14,694 bases of DNA from Stramenopiles sp. TOSAG23-3 (Eukaryota > Sar), in the NCBI GenBank assembly GCA_900128585.1, contig LT642549.1, forward strand, positions 1-14,694, read 5' to 3'. Shown here piece after piece: positions 7,590-14,694 of the stretch. Both the position numbers and the translations under genes were made by a program. Position 1 is the first letter of the stretch. Every line of letters starts with the position of its first letter. The notes beneath the pieces are model-generated. The model was not told where the DNA came from and searched no databases. It saw nothing but the letters and a program-made list of their open reading frames with translations.

Positions 7590-7611
7590 TTAAATAAGAA
7601 AATTGGCTGTC
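7590..7611 (-). repeat. Dispersed GCCAAT-core repeat, partial copy D
   Basis: It contains TAAATAAGAAAATTGGCTGT and stops before the TTATTT arm present in the other copies. Its orientation matches copies B1 and B2. Confidence 0.65.
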
Positions 7612-7706
7612 GCCAAATTATTATTATGTTGTTTTATAAGACTCTCATTTTATTAAATCAATTATTATTACTATTTCAGTTCCAACCCTAATCCTATCTT
7701 GATGGT

Positions 7707-7745
7707 TTTAGGCTGTTATTTTATATAGTAATAATTAAAATTAAA
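7707..7745 (-). repeat. Dispersed GCCAAT-core repeat, partial copy E
   Basis: It holds GGCTGTTATTTTA followed by GTAATAATTAAAATTAAAT. This is the arm missing from copy D, but without the AAAATT left of GGCTGT. D and E together could be one disrupted element. Confidence 0.55.
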
Positions 7746-7944
7746 TAATCATCTTAAGATAAGATCCTTTTTGTGTATGATATCTTTTTTGTTTTCATTT
7801 CGTATGATTCGTTAATAATAAGGGAGTACGATTGACTTTAACTTTATTTTATAAAAATTTATTAAAAAAGATTTAAAAAGTTTACCACCACGAGCAGGCA
7901 GACGACCAGCAAAATCGAAGAAGATTCTTCTTCTTCCTCCTTCC

Positions 7945-9882
7945 CTACCGCTCGCTACCGCTGTCGCTCATCTCCGACTTTTTCTTACTTGAAGCCCTCA
8001 ATTTATTGAGCAAACGCGATGGTTTCTTCGGGGTCTCCGACCTGCGTTCAGGGGAAAGTCCGCGCCTCGAGCCACCATCACGGGAAGTCCGAAGCTTGGA
8101 GTACAAGCTGGACAGTCGTTCGTTTCCGCCAGAGCGGGCCTTGCCCATGACCGATTTTAAATTCACCGAACGGTTCATTTGTAAGCTGTCTAAGATATCG
8201 TTTACCCCCCGGGACTTCTTCACCTTCACCTGGGGCGCGCTTGCGCTGCCAGCCTTGGGCAGTATCGTTGGGGCGCGTTCTTTGTGTTGCATGACAACGT
8301 GGACGCGCACCCGTATGTCACCCGACGTTTCACTAGAAAACCCATACTTGTTGAGGAACGGGCCTCGCTCGCTGGGCTTTGGCAAACCTATGTAGTTCAC
8401 TGGGTCGGAAAGATGCCTCGAGCCACCAAGGAAGAAGTCTTCCATTCGCTGACGGATGCTACCGTGCGGCTTCCAAGTCTTCAGGGTCAAATCGTACGAC
8501 CCTGCTCGCCTCGGAATCGTCATGTAGCCGTAGCCTTGGTTGTAATGCCGACCCCAGGACCCGGCCGCCCCAACTTCAAAAAATATTTTGGGCCAGTTGT
8601 GGATCCGTTCGGCATCGTGGTGAACGCTCGACACTAAATGTATATCTAAGGGGTGGGAGAAATTGGCAGTCGGGCAAATGAGGCTATCCTTTGGCGTCTT
8701 CCCGGTCGAGTTGTACGAGCACGTGGAAATTTGAGTGCTCCCGGAGCTGCACCGTGCGATGTCGCCCTCCGAAAGCTCTGGGCTCCACTTCCACCCTACC
8801 TGGGGAATTGCCACTTGGTACTGCACGTACAGCGAGTCCTCTTCAAATCTCGTCGCAGAGACAATCTCAACGAAGGCCGACAGCGCGACGTCCGTTTCCT
8901 CAAAGACGGCCCGGGGAAAGCGCGTGCCCTGACGGTTTCTGAACTCCCCCACTTTCAGAACATCCGCGGCGATGTCTTGCTCCTCGACTTCCTCCGCCGC
9001 GATCTCGTCTTTCGCGGCCGCGGCGTTTGCGAGCGTGTACTCGTAAATGGCACCGCTGTTCGTCCGGAATTGGTACGTTCCCCTGCCTCGAATGTCCCCG
9101 TTGTTTGTCGAGATATCCCCCATTGGGTTGGTCAATGACCCCCCGCTTCCAAACTCTTCGTATTTGAACGGTGGTTTCGTTTCTATTAAACCAGTCTTTT
9201 CGTTCATTTTTATGGAGCACAATACTATTTCTTTCCCCTCGAATTTGGGCTTCGTTCCCGACAAATCCGCTTCGCTCAAGTCGACCGTTGCCATAATGTG
9301 CATGGTGGTGAACTGCAGCTCCCGTTTGAGCCGAGACTTCGTTGCCGTCTGCCGCTGGTGCCCAGTCCGCGCACTAATCATGACGACGGACTTTCCAAGT
9401 TCTGTCATACCGCTGTGGGACGTTGTGATCTGTTTCTTCTCTTCCTTCGGGACGTACCCATCTTTGTCAACTTTGCTCGACAAAGTCACCCCGGCCTCGG
9501 GCTTGACGTCCACGTTGTCGTTCTTGAGGCGCACCAACTGTCTATGGTAACCCCCTTCGATGCGGCTCCAACGACTTTTAATTTTAGACTCAGGGCGATA
9601 GTTCCACAGCTCCCTCGGCGAGAACTTTTTCTCTTGCCAACCGAACGTATACGTCCGCATCTTGCCTAACTCTGGGTCCTGTACTGTATCGGAGCTGTCT
9701 TCGTTCTCCTCGTCGCCTTTCTTTCCTTTCTTTCCTTTGTGTTTCTTCTTCTTCTTCTCGTTCATGATCGACTTGCTCTTAAAAGCATCGCTGGACCGAA
9801 CTTTCTTGATCGTAACCTTTACCCCAAAATTATGGATGGGGTCGACTGGGCGCGCATACGCCGGTTTGTGCGTCAGCATCAT
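7945..9882 (-). CDS. MKS1: Meckel syndrome type 1 protein homolog (B9-domain transition-zone protein)
   Basis: This single exon encodes 645 residues from the ATG at 9882 (the codon after it is also ATG). No earlier in-frame ATG is seen; the upstream open frame begins at TTG. The N-terminus has the family-like segment YARPVDPIHNFGVKV. The B9 domain (about 336-535) contains FVEIVSATRFE, the WP-x4-F-x-V segment, SWGRHYNQGYGY, TWKP, FFLGG, and a closing GF-x3-TSGDIRV run. MKS1 works with B9D1 and B9D2 and other MKS-module proteins at the ciliary transition zone, where it gates protein entry to the cilium or flagellum. Features unlike the roughly 560-residue human protein are a Lys/Gly-rich insert (about 41-58) and a basic Ser/Arg-rich C-terminal tail of about 110 residues beyond the B9 domain. 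Its presence implies the organism makes a cilium or flagellum at some stage. Confidence 0.92.
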   Translation of the reverse strand: MMLTHKPAYARPVDPIHNFGVKVTIKKVRSSDAFKSKSIMNEKKKKKHKGKKGKKGDEENEDSSDTVQDPELGKMRTYTFGWQEKKFSPRELWNYRPESKIKSRWSRIEGGYHRQLVRLKNDNVDVKPEAGVTLSSKVDKDGYVPKEEKKQITTSHSGMTELGKSVVMISARTGHQRQTATKSRLKRELQFTTMHIMATVDLSEADLSGTKPKFEGKEIVLCSIKMNEKTGLIETKPPFKYEEFGSGGSLTNPMGDISTNNGDIRGRGTYQFRTNSGAIYEYTLANAAAAKDEIAAEEVEEQDIAADVLKVGEFRNRQGTRFPRAVFEETDVALSAFVEIVSATRFEEDSLYVQYQVAIPQVGWKWSPELSEGDIARCSSGSTQISTCSYNSTGKTPKDSLICPTANFSHPLDIHLVSSVHHDAERIHNWPKIFFEVGAAGSWGRHYNQGYGYMTIPRRAGSYDLTLKTWKPHGSIRQRMEDFFLGGSRHLSDPVNYIGLPKPSERGPFLNKYGFSSETSGDIRVRVHVVMQHKERAPTILPKAGSASAPQVKVKKSRGVNDILDSLQMNRSVNLKSVMGKARSGGNERLSSLYSKLRTSRDGGSRRGLSPERRSETPKKPSRLLNKLRASSKKKSEMSDSGSER

Positions 9883-10551
9883 AGTTGCAACGAGGCGAGG
9901 CGGCAGGCCGGTGTACGCACTTCCCAAACACAAGCGAGACCAGTAGCGAGCGAGCTCCCTTTCTTTTCGATCAAGTCGCCCTGTTGCTTACAACAAAGAA
10001 ACCCAGGAAACGTTTCCAACACAATCAATAAAACACAACGTCTCCCTCTCTCTCTCTCACACACACGTACCCAATGATTCTTAAAATGTACAATAATAAT
10101 ACCACCACTTTAAACCTGTTTCATGTTTCAAATTTAAATTGTTTGTTTGTGTTGTTGTACATATGTTCCTCCTCCAACTACATTTTATTATTATATTATT
10201 ATATTTTTTATTGTTTACTGTATTTCTATTATTTATTATTTCTATTTTATTATTCATTCCATACTACTGTACTGTTATAATAGTAGTTGGCACTCTGTAG
10301 TAAAAGTATTATTATTATTTATTTTTTTTTGAAATTCTTCTTCTACAGGTAGTACTGTAGTTAAAATATTATTATTACATTATATTTTTAAAATAGACGT
10401 AGTAGCAGAGGATAGTAAGTAAAATAAGAGGAAGTTTGAATTTTTCAGATAGGTTAAGTCGTGTAGAGAAGAGCGTATACTTTAAGTCTACTTATAATAC
10501 AATCGTAGTAATGAAGGCGATAATGTACAATTTAAATAGTCGTTCTAGCTA

Positions 10552-10604
10552 ACCAGAGGGGACCAGGGGAACCAGGGGACCAGGGGACCAGAGAGGGGGG
10601 GACC
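10552..10604 (+). repeat. GGGGACCA short tandem array (G-quadruplex-prone)
   Basis: About five near-copies of an 8-9 bp unit based on GGGGACCA follow one another and end in a run of seven Gs. There are at least five separate runs of four or more Gs on the + strand, enough for an intramolecular quadruplex. The flanks are AT-rich, so the patch stands out sharply. Confidence 0.85.
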
Positions 10605-10795
10605 TATCTATTTATACTTGGTATTACAATGAACACTAACCTGATTCTATTTATAATCCAAATTATTGATTTTTTGAATATTTAATATTTATTCTATTTT
10701 CGGTTCCTACTATTTATATATTATATGCTATTGTAATGTTAAATAAAAAATGTTATTAATGTTATATTTAGGGTTTTAGACAAGATCAGCTAACG

Positions 10796-10823
10796 GCCAG
10801 GACAGGCCAGGCACCAGGCAGGC
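10796..10823 (+). repeat. CCAGG-rich short repeat patch
   Basis: Irregular repeats of GGCCAGG, ACAGG, CACCAGG and CAGG lie in an AT-rich spacer. This looks like degenerate simple sequence rather than a gene or protein site. Confidence 0.55.
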
Positions 10824-11328
10824 GTTTCGCTGTTTTTTCTGTCGACACAGGATCACAGGATGGATTATGTAACGTAACGAACACTTGTATCTCTATCCTA
10901 TTTATTAATGAATTTAAATAATAATTTATATAAATAAGTATAGATATAAATACATAACATAACTAAATGAATTTATCATATATCCTATACATTATGTGAT
11001 TTACTTCCGTTGCACGGCGGTGCTTTCTTGTTTTTAGTAGTGGATGGTGTGTTGGGTTTTTTTGTTCTTCATCTTCTTCTTTTCGCGCATATAATAATAA
11101 TAATTAATAATTTTATTATACGCGCGTAATTAATATATTGTAATACTACATTATTATATCAATTACATAGACGTGGTTAAAATACATCCCATGCATGATA
11201 TAAGGCATTAATCTAGTCTTTCGTTACTATTTGAAGAGAGTCTGAGTGATGCTGAGTAGTTTTTCATAATTCGTTGAGGAAATTGTAAATTAAAATCAAC
11301 CGGTACATTCTGCTGGAGTAAAGTAAGA

Positions 11329-12252
11329 ATGGCGGGCAACAACGGTGATATCCTACGACCAGCAGCGGACCCGCTGCAGTTGACAATGGGTAACGCTCAC
11401 AACTACGAGCACTTGGGACAACCGGCGGTGTGGCCGGAAGCATACGTTGATAACAACCCTGAAAAATTCGAAGGGGGCGATAATTCATGGGTACAAATGC
11501 CCCAGGAGGCTGAGAAAGGGGCAGGGAAGAAACCATTTAACGCGCAGCACGAGTACCTAAATAATGATTACTTGAAACGCAAGCCGACGGAGCAGTTCAA
11601 GACGAAGCAGGGGCTCTCCGAAACTACGTTTCACAACGGTTTCTACCGTAGGCCAGCACACAAGATTCAAATTTTTGAGGAAGGAAAGTTCGAAAAAGAA
11701 GCAGCTCGGATGCAGCTTCGAGAGAAAAGGACAGACTTTCGTAGAGAAGAGCTGCGGGCCAAATATTGTAGACGGGGGGCCTCGAACGGGATCTTGACGG
11801 GGAACTACGACGACGCAGCGAGTCACCGCGCCCGTGGACGCCGCAACTTTCGCAACGTTTTGTCGAAGGAAACCCAAATTGAGGGGCAAATAAAATTAAG
11901 GCAGTCTAGTAGTCGGTTTCATATGCCATACAGTGATTGGAACTATGACAACCGCCGCAAAAACTTGGGAAATGAAGGTGTATTGGCAGCCCGCAAATCG
12001 TCTGAGTTAGGAATTGGCCGTGGGGACCTTCCGTCCAATGGAACTGCCGACAACTTTAGTAAATCATACTATTTGAAACAGGCAAGGGACGAGGCAAAAG
12101 GTCAGTACGTTCCATCGTTACGATATACACAGCGTTCCGCAAACGCCGGTGGAAACAGTAGGGGGGGCACTGCACGAAGTAGAAATGCAAGTAGTAGACA
12201 AGCGACGGCAAGGCAGCAGGAGATTGCGGCAGTGAGTGCCCTGCCGAAATAA
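11329..12252 (+). CDS. Unrecognised basic, hydrophilic protein
   Basis: This single exon encodes 307 residues from the ATG at 11329 to a TAA. It has no signal peptide or membrane segment and only one cysteine (Cys147). A charged, probably helical stretch with KFEKEAARMQLREKR lies at about 119-148. Short aromatic/Asn segments such as NGFYRRP (103-109) and YSDWNYDNRR (201-210) follow each other at intervals. The tail from about 268 is Ser/Arg/Ala-rich and likely disordered. The codon composition and AT-rich flanks support a real gene. I do not recognise the family. Short aromatic anchor motifs in a basic, mostly non-globular protein also occur in microtubule-inner and axonemal proteins, and the divergent neighbour is MKS1, but this is only a weak hint. 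It converges on the phosphotransferase gene with a 155-bp gap. Confidence 0.82.
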   Translation: MAGNNGDILRPAADPLQLTMGNAHNYEHLGQPAVWPEAYVDNNPEKFEGGDNSWVQMPQEAEKGAGKKPFNAQHEYLNNDYLKRKPTEQFKTKQGLSETTFHNGFYRRPAHKIQIFEEGKFEKEAARMQLREKRTDFRREELRAKYCRRGASNGILTGNYDDAASHRARGRRNFRNVLSKETQIEGQIKLRQSSSRFHMPYSDWNYDNRRKNLGNEGVLAARKSSELGIGRGDLPSNGTADNFSKSYYLKQARDEAKGQYVPSLRYTQRSANAGGNSRGGTARSRNASSRQATARQQEIAAVSALPK

Positions 12253-12407
12253 ATTAAACCTTAGGCGCTCTATTTTGCGTGTCTTGCAGAAAAAAAACAA
12301 CGCACACGTAATTCGTAATTCTTACTAAAATGGACCACATAAGATATCAATTACAATATATTATATATAGGCATGCTTTCATACATTTCATATACTATCT
12401 CCGTACT
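12253..12407. other. Short convergent spacer
   Basis: This 155-bp 3'-3' spacer has an A8 tract near 12290 and an AT-rich TATATATAG stretch. It is the only convergent spacer without a GCCAAT-core repeat. No gene or clear terminator motif is present. Confidence 0.5.
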
Positions 12408-13877
12408 TTAGGCCCTGCTTTTGACAATGAAGAAGGGAACGTTCAGCGCATCCCCAATCTTACCCCCCATAGACATACAGAAGTGAAGGTGGGAAAGGAT
12501 CGCCGCAATCGACAAGCAGCGGACCGTCAATATCATGTTGGCGGGGTCGGAATAGTGAAGGGCAAGGCCAATCGCGACCATCCACAGGAATGCACGGTGG
12601 CGGTAGAACCGATGAAATGGGATGCGAGTCACCCGGATAACAAGAAAGTGATTGCAAAAGTCACCGTAACTTGCCGCCCACGCCAAAAACCACGGCAGCA
12701 GCAACGAGGTGAAATATTCTTCCCCACTGTGGGCCATGAGTTCATGCCAGCTCCACATTCCAATGCAATTCCATACCAAGAACGAGAGGGCTTGGTTCCA
12801 GAAACTCTTAAGCCCCTTTCCGACTGCGTATTGATCGTTCTTACCATCACTCCAATACATTGAGTAACAACGAATGAGATCGAACAGTGCATTTTTCCAC
12901 GTGGAGTAGATTGCACCGGCGACCAGCAACCATCGTACTTGAACCCCGTCGGCTGTGACAGCTTGGACGTCGACGCCGTGGGAAAAAGACTCTAGTCCGA
13001 CGGCTGTGAGCCCGTCCAACAACTTGCTGGAGAAAAATTCCGGCACGGGGACGCGCGTCTCCAAAATCACTCGACCAGAAGTCTCGTATACCGTGTTCCA
13101 CACGAAAACAAAGAAAAGCATTACCTGCCCCACCACTTGGGCTTCTTGAGCATCCAATTGAGAAAACGCTTGGGAACCTTTGTGCAAGAGTGTGGTGTTG
13201 CTGCATATGAACGCCATCTGTGCTCCAATGATGAGCAGTGGAAAATACATCGAGTCCATCCCAACGCCCGTCAACTCGGCCATGGACAGCGAAAACAGGC
13301 AAGATATGATGGCGTCTGCACCGTGGTCCACCAGCTCTCCCAATGCAGACCCGCACTTTAAACGCCTAGCCTGCGGCCCGTCCGAGCCGTCGGCGCTCTG
13401 GTAAATAAACTGGCACACGCAAGCCAGCAATAGGAACCAGTTCGGGGTTTCTCCGTTTCCAATTAAGTAGCCGTTGTACATGGCAACGAAGAGCGGGCAA
13501 ACGAAGGCTGCAAAACCCGTCAATGTGATAACATTGGGAGCTAGCCACTTGGGGTATTGCGTAGCGAGCCAGTTCCAGTACTTGATCAGGAACAGTCGCT
13601 CCAATATCGTCGTCGTCGGGCTTACATATTTGTAGTCTTGCACCGCCGATTTCAGATTCTTTTCATCTATGTAAGACGTGGTGAACTGAAACAAGGGTAT
13701 GTTACTTTGCGTTGTAGATATTACAGTGTACCGATCCGTTTTTTTTGCGACCACCTTCTTCTTCTGGACACTGTCCGATCGCTTCTGGGCATTTTTTCTC
13801 TTCGAGGAGCTAGGAGTGCTCGACCTAGACTTCCTTGCAGGCGTCTTCCTCTTCACAGAAGTTGAACGACGAGGCAT
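12408..13877 (-). CDS. CDP-alcohol phosphotransferase (choline/ethanolamine phosphotransferase-like)
   Basis: This single exon encodes 489 residues from the ATG at 13877; the longer open frame upstream begins at TTG and has no ATG. The catalytic motif D-G-x2-A-R-x8-G-x3-D-x3-D is complete: Asp166, Gly167, Ala170, Arg171, Gly180, Asp184 and Asp188, in the context SDGPQARR and GELVDHGAD. APNVITLTGF upstream is typical of the family, and hydrophobic segments recur to the end, so this is a polytopic membrane enzyme, probably of the ER or Golgi. The family transfers phosphocholine or phosphoethanolamine from CDP-alcohol to diacylglycerol, the last step of the Kennedy pathway. The choline or ethanolamine preference cannot be read from sequence. 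The first 47 residues are strongly Lys/Arg/Ser/Pro-rich, which is unusual for the family. Confidence 0.92.
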   Translation of the reverse strand: MPRRSTSVKRKTPARKSRSSTPSSSKRKNAQKRSDSVQKKKVVAKKTDRYTVISTTQSNIPLFQFTTSYIDEKNLKSAVQDYKYVSPTTTILERLFLIKYWNWLATQYPKWLAPNVITLTGFAAFVCPLFVAMYNGYLIGNGETPNWFLLLACVCQFIYQSADGSDGPQARRLKCGSALGELVDHGADAIISCLFSLSMAELTGVGMDSMYFPLLIIGAQMAFICSNTTLLHKGSQAFSQLDAQEAQVVGQVMLFFVFVWNTVYETSGRVILETRVPVPEFFSSKLLDGLTAVGLESFSHGVDVQAVTADGVQVRWLLVAGAIYSTWKNALFDLIRCYSMYWSDGKNDQYAVGKGLKSFWNQALSFLVWNCIGMWSWHELMAHSGEEYFTSLLLPWFLAWAASYGDFCNHFLVIRVTRIPFHRFYRHRAFLWMVAIGLALHYSDPANMILTVRCLSIAAILSHLHFCMSMGGKIGDALNVPFFIVKSRA

Positions 13878-14211
13878 TGTTGCTACGTCTAGTGTGTGTG
13901 TTCGTTTGGTTTGACAATTTTTTGTACCGATGTTCAGGGAGAACAAATTTTAGTTTAAATCTCTATGGTTTTTACATATCGATCTATGTTTGCTTTCCAT
14001 AAAAATTGTTTGATGACTATTGCCTCTTACCGCTGATTTAGTAGAGTACGAAACTGCTGCATTTTTTTAATATATTATATACTACTAGCTACAAACTACT
14101 CGCTCAACAATAATAATAAATAATATAACGACGACGACGTTCATCATTATCATAGACTATTATTTCGTAAATACAAGAACACAACAAGGACGACTAAAAA
14201 AAATAATTACA

Positions 14212-14237
14212 CCTCCTCCTCCTCCTCCCTCCTCCTC
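14212..14237 (+). repeat. CCT microsatellite (interrupted)
   Basis: CCT triplets run for 26 bp with one CCCT interruption, in non-coding sequence. Confidence 0.8.
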
Positions 14238-14479
14238 GCTTTTTTTTTGTCATCTACGAGGAACGAGGAGAGGCTATTAAACAACTAGACTATTAACCAC
14301 AGTACGAAAGGAAATATTTGTACCAGGTTCCTGTACCTTTACGTTACATACGTACCACACAATTGTAATTTATCTTCCTCAAAACTCCTTCCTCCTCCTC
14401 CTCCTTTTAATCGATTCCGATGCTATGTAGATGTTAATCGCAACGTTCTTTTAATTTTTAGAAAGCTCCTTCCTCCCTT

Positions 14480-14505
14480 CCCTTCAGTCCCTTCAGTCCC
14501 TTCAG
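14480..14505 (+). repeat. 9-bp tandem repeat CCCTTCAGT
   Basis: Two complete units and eight bases of a third follow without mismatch. The sequence is non-coding as far as I can see. Confidence 0.85.
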
Positions 14506-14619
14506 GCCTCAGTGTCGTCGAGGAGTTTATCTTCTGACTTCATTTCGGAAGGAGGAGGAGAGGAGGGAGAGTGAATGAATGAATGAAATCACGAAGAAGA
14601 AATAATAAATAGTGTCAGC

Positions 14620-14694
14620 ATGGCAGCAAGCACGGCAGCCTTCCTTAATATTTCTTTTTTTTCTTCTTCATCAATCATCAACAACAATAATAAT
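14620..14694 (+). CDS. Possible 5' end of a gene running off the window
   Basis: An ATG at 14620 opens a frame that stays open for 25 codons to the window edge. It starts MAASTAAFLNISFF and continues with Ser, Ile and Asn runs. If real it would be divergent from the phosphotransferase, which fits the strand alternation of the window. The homopolymeric Ser/Asn coding could equally be simple-sequence DNA, so this is weak. Confidence 0.22.
   Translation, partial: MAASTAAFLNISFFSSSSIINNNNN

Larger units (their letters stand above)
7508..7944. other. Convergent intergenic region with repeat copies
   Basis: This 437-bp 3'-3' spacer between the dehydrogenase and MKS1 is strongly AT-rich. It holds two partial copies of the GCCAAT-core family (7590-7611 and 7707-7745). 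Between them, ACCCTAATCCT (7685-7695) and TTGATGGT (7699-7706) are reverse complements of words found beside copy A. No gene was seen. Confidence 0.6.
9883..11328. promoter_or_regulatory. Long divergent intergenic region (MKS1 / unknown basic protein)
   Basis: This 1446-bp 5'-5' spacer is the longest gene-free stretch. Near MKS1 it holds GTTGCTTACAAC (9983-9994), the perfect palindrome GGAAACGTTTCC (10006-10017), and a (CT)n(CA)n run at about 10041-10066. The middle is AT-rich, mostly ATT/TTA microsatellite. A GGGGACCA array is at 10552-10604 and a CCAGG-rich patch at 10796-10823. No tRNA, conserved ORF or GCCAAT-core repeat was seen. Confidence 0.5.
13878..14619. promoter_or_regulatory. Microsatellite-rich upstream region
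   Basis: This 742-bp region lies upstream of the phosphotransferase gene and possibly of a + gene at the right edge. It holds CCT runs at 14212-14237 and 14391-14405, a 9-bp CCCTTCAGT unit repeated almost three times at 14480-14505, a GGA-rich patch at about 14549-14569, and a GAAT run near 14572-14587. No convincing gene was found and no GCCAAT-core repeat is present. Confidence 0.5.

Noticed and set aside
7945-9882. Long open frames on the + strand opposite MKS1 (for example 8653-9138 and 9047-9550).
   Set aside because: They are antisense shadows of a gene with clear B9-domain homology and show no domain signal of their own.
7945-9933. MKS1 starting at 9933.
   Set aside because: That codon is TTG; the first ATG in frame is at 9882 and leaves the conserved N-terminal segment intact.
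9983-9994. GTTGCTTACAAC as an RFX X-box controlling MKS1.
   Set aside because: Only one half-site fits the X-box, the spacing is wrong, and RFX control of cilia genes is not established outside animals and fungi-related lineages.
10074-10332. Tyr/Leu/Ile-rich + strand frames that look like a membrane protein.
   Set aside because: They translate ATT/TTA microsatellite DNA; the apparent hydrophobicity follows from AT-rich simple sequence.
10770-10785. TTTAGGGTTTTAG as interstitial telomere repeat.
   Set aside because: Fewer than two units are present and there is no array, so chance in AT-rich DNA is sufficient.
12330-12863. A 177-codon + strand frame overlapping the phosphotransferase 3' end.
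   Set aside because: It is mostly antisense to the conserved coding region, and its translation shows no recognisable feature.
14504-14545. Short minus-strand frame ending DDTEA, preceded by a pyrimidine-rich tract, as a possible last exon of a gene from beyond the window.
   Set aside because: Only 13 codons from the ATG, with a stop not far upstream in the same frame. The acceptor site would have to be guessed inside simple sequence.

Overview
The window looks like nuclear DNA of a flagellated or ciliated microbial eukaryote, possibly a microalga or another protist; the lineage cannot be fixed from this sequence. The main clues are a Meckel syndrome protein 1 (MKS1, B9-domain, ciliary transition zone) gene, an eukaryote-type CDP-alcohol phosphotransferase, one gene with a clear 70-bp GT-AG intron, monocistronic genes, and AT-rich, microsatellite-filled spacers between more GC-balanced coding regions. 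No rRNA, tRNA, CRISPR array, insertion sequence, or viral gene was recognised.

Layout: the 3' end of an unknown + gene (1-117); a two-exon - gene encoding an alpha/beta hydrolase fused to a glyoxalase/VOC domain (337-2299); a + gene for a protein with His/Cys metal-binding motifs at both ends (2839-3738); a - gene for a secreted protein with an internally duplicated domain (4480-5787); a + gene for a short-chain-dehydrogenase-type L-threonine 3-dehydrogenase-like protein (6467-7507); MKS1 on - (7945-9882); an unrecognised basic 307-residue protein on + (11329-12252); a - gene for a choline/ethanolamine phosphotransferase-like membrane enzyme (12408-13877); and possibly the first codons of another + gene at the right edge.

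The genes alternate strand without exception, so spacers are alternately convergent (3'-3') and divergent (5'-5'). The genes do not form one pathway: they cover metabolism, metal handling, cilium assembly, lipid synthesis and secretion. The clearest non-coding structure is a dispersed AT-rich repeat family with a GCCAAT/ATTGGC core. It occurs in three of the four convergent spacers and in none of the divergent ones. The spacer after the His-rich gene also holds three copies of a separate 32-bp palindrome-like repeat and a large inverted repeat. I found no convincing multi-gene novel system. The most unusual items are the hydrolase-VOC fusion, the His/Cys-capped protein with its downstream repeats, the duplicated secreted domain, and the placement of the repeat family.
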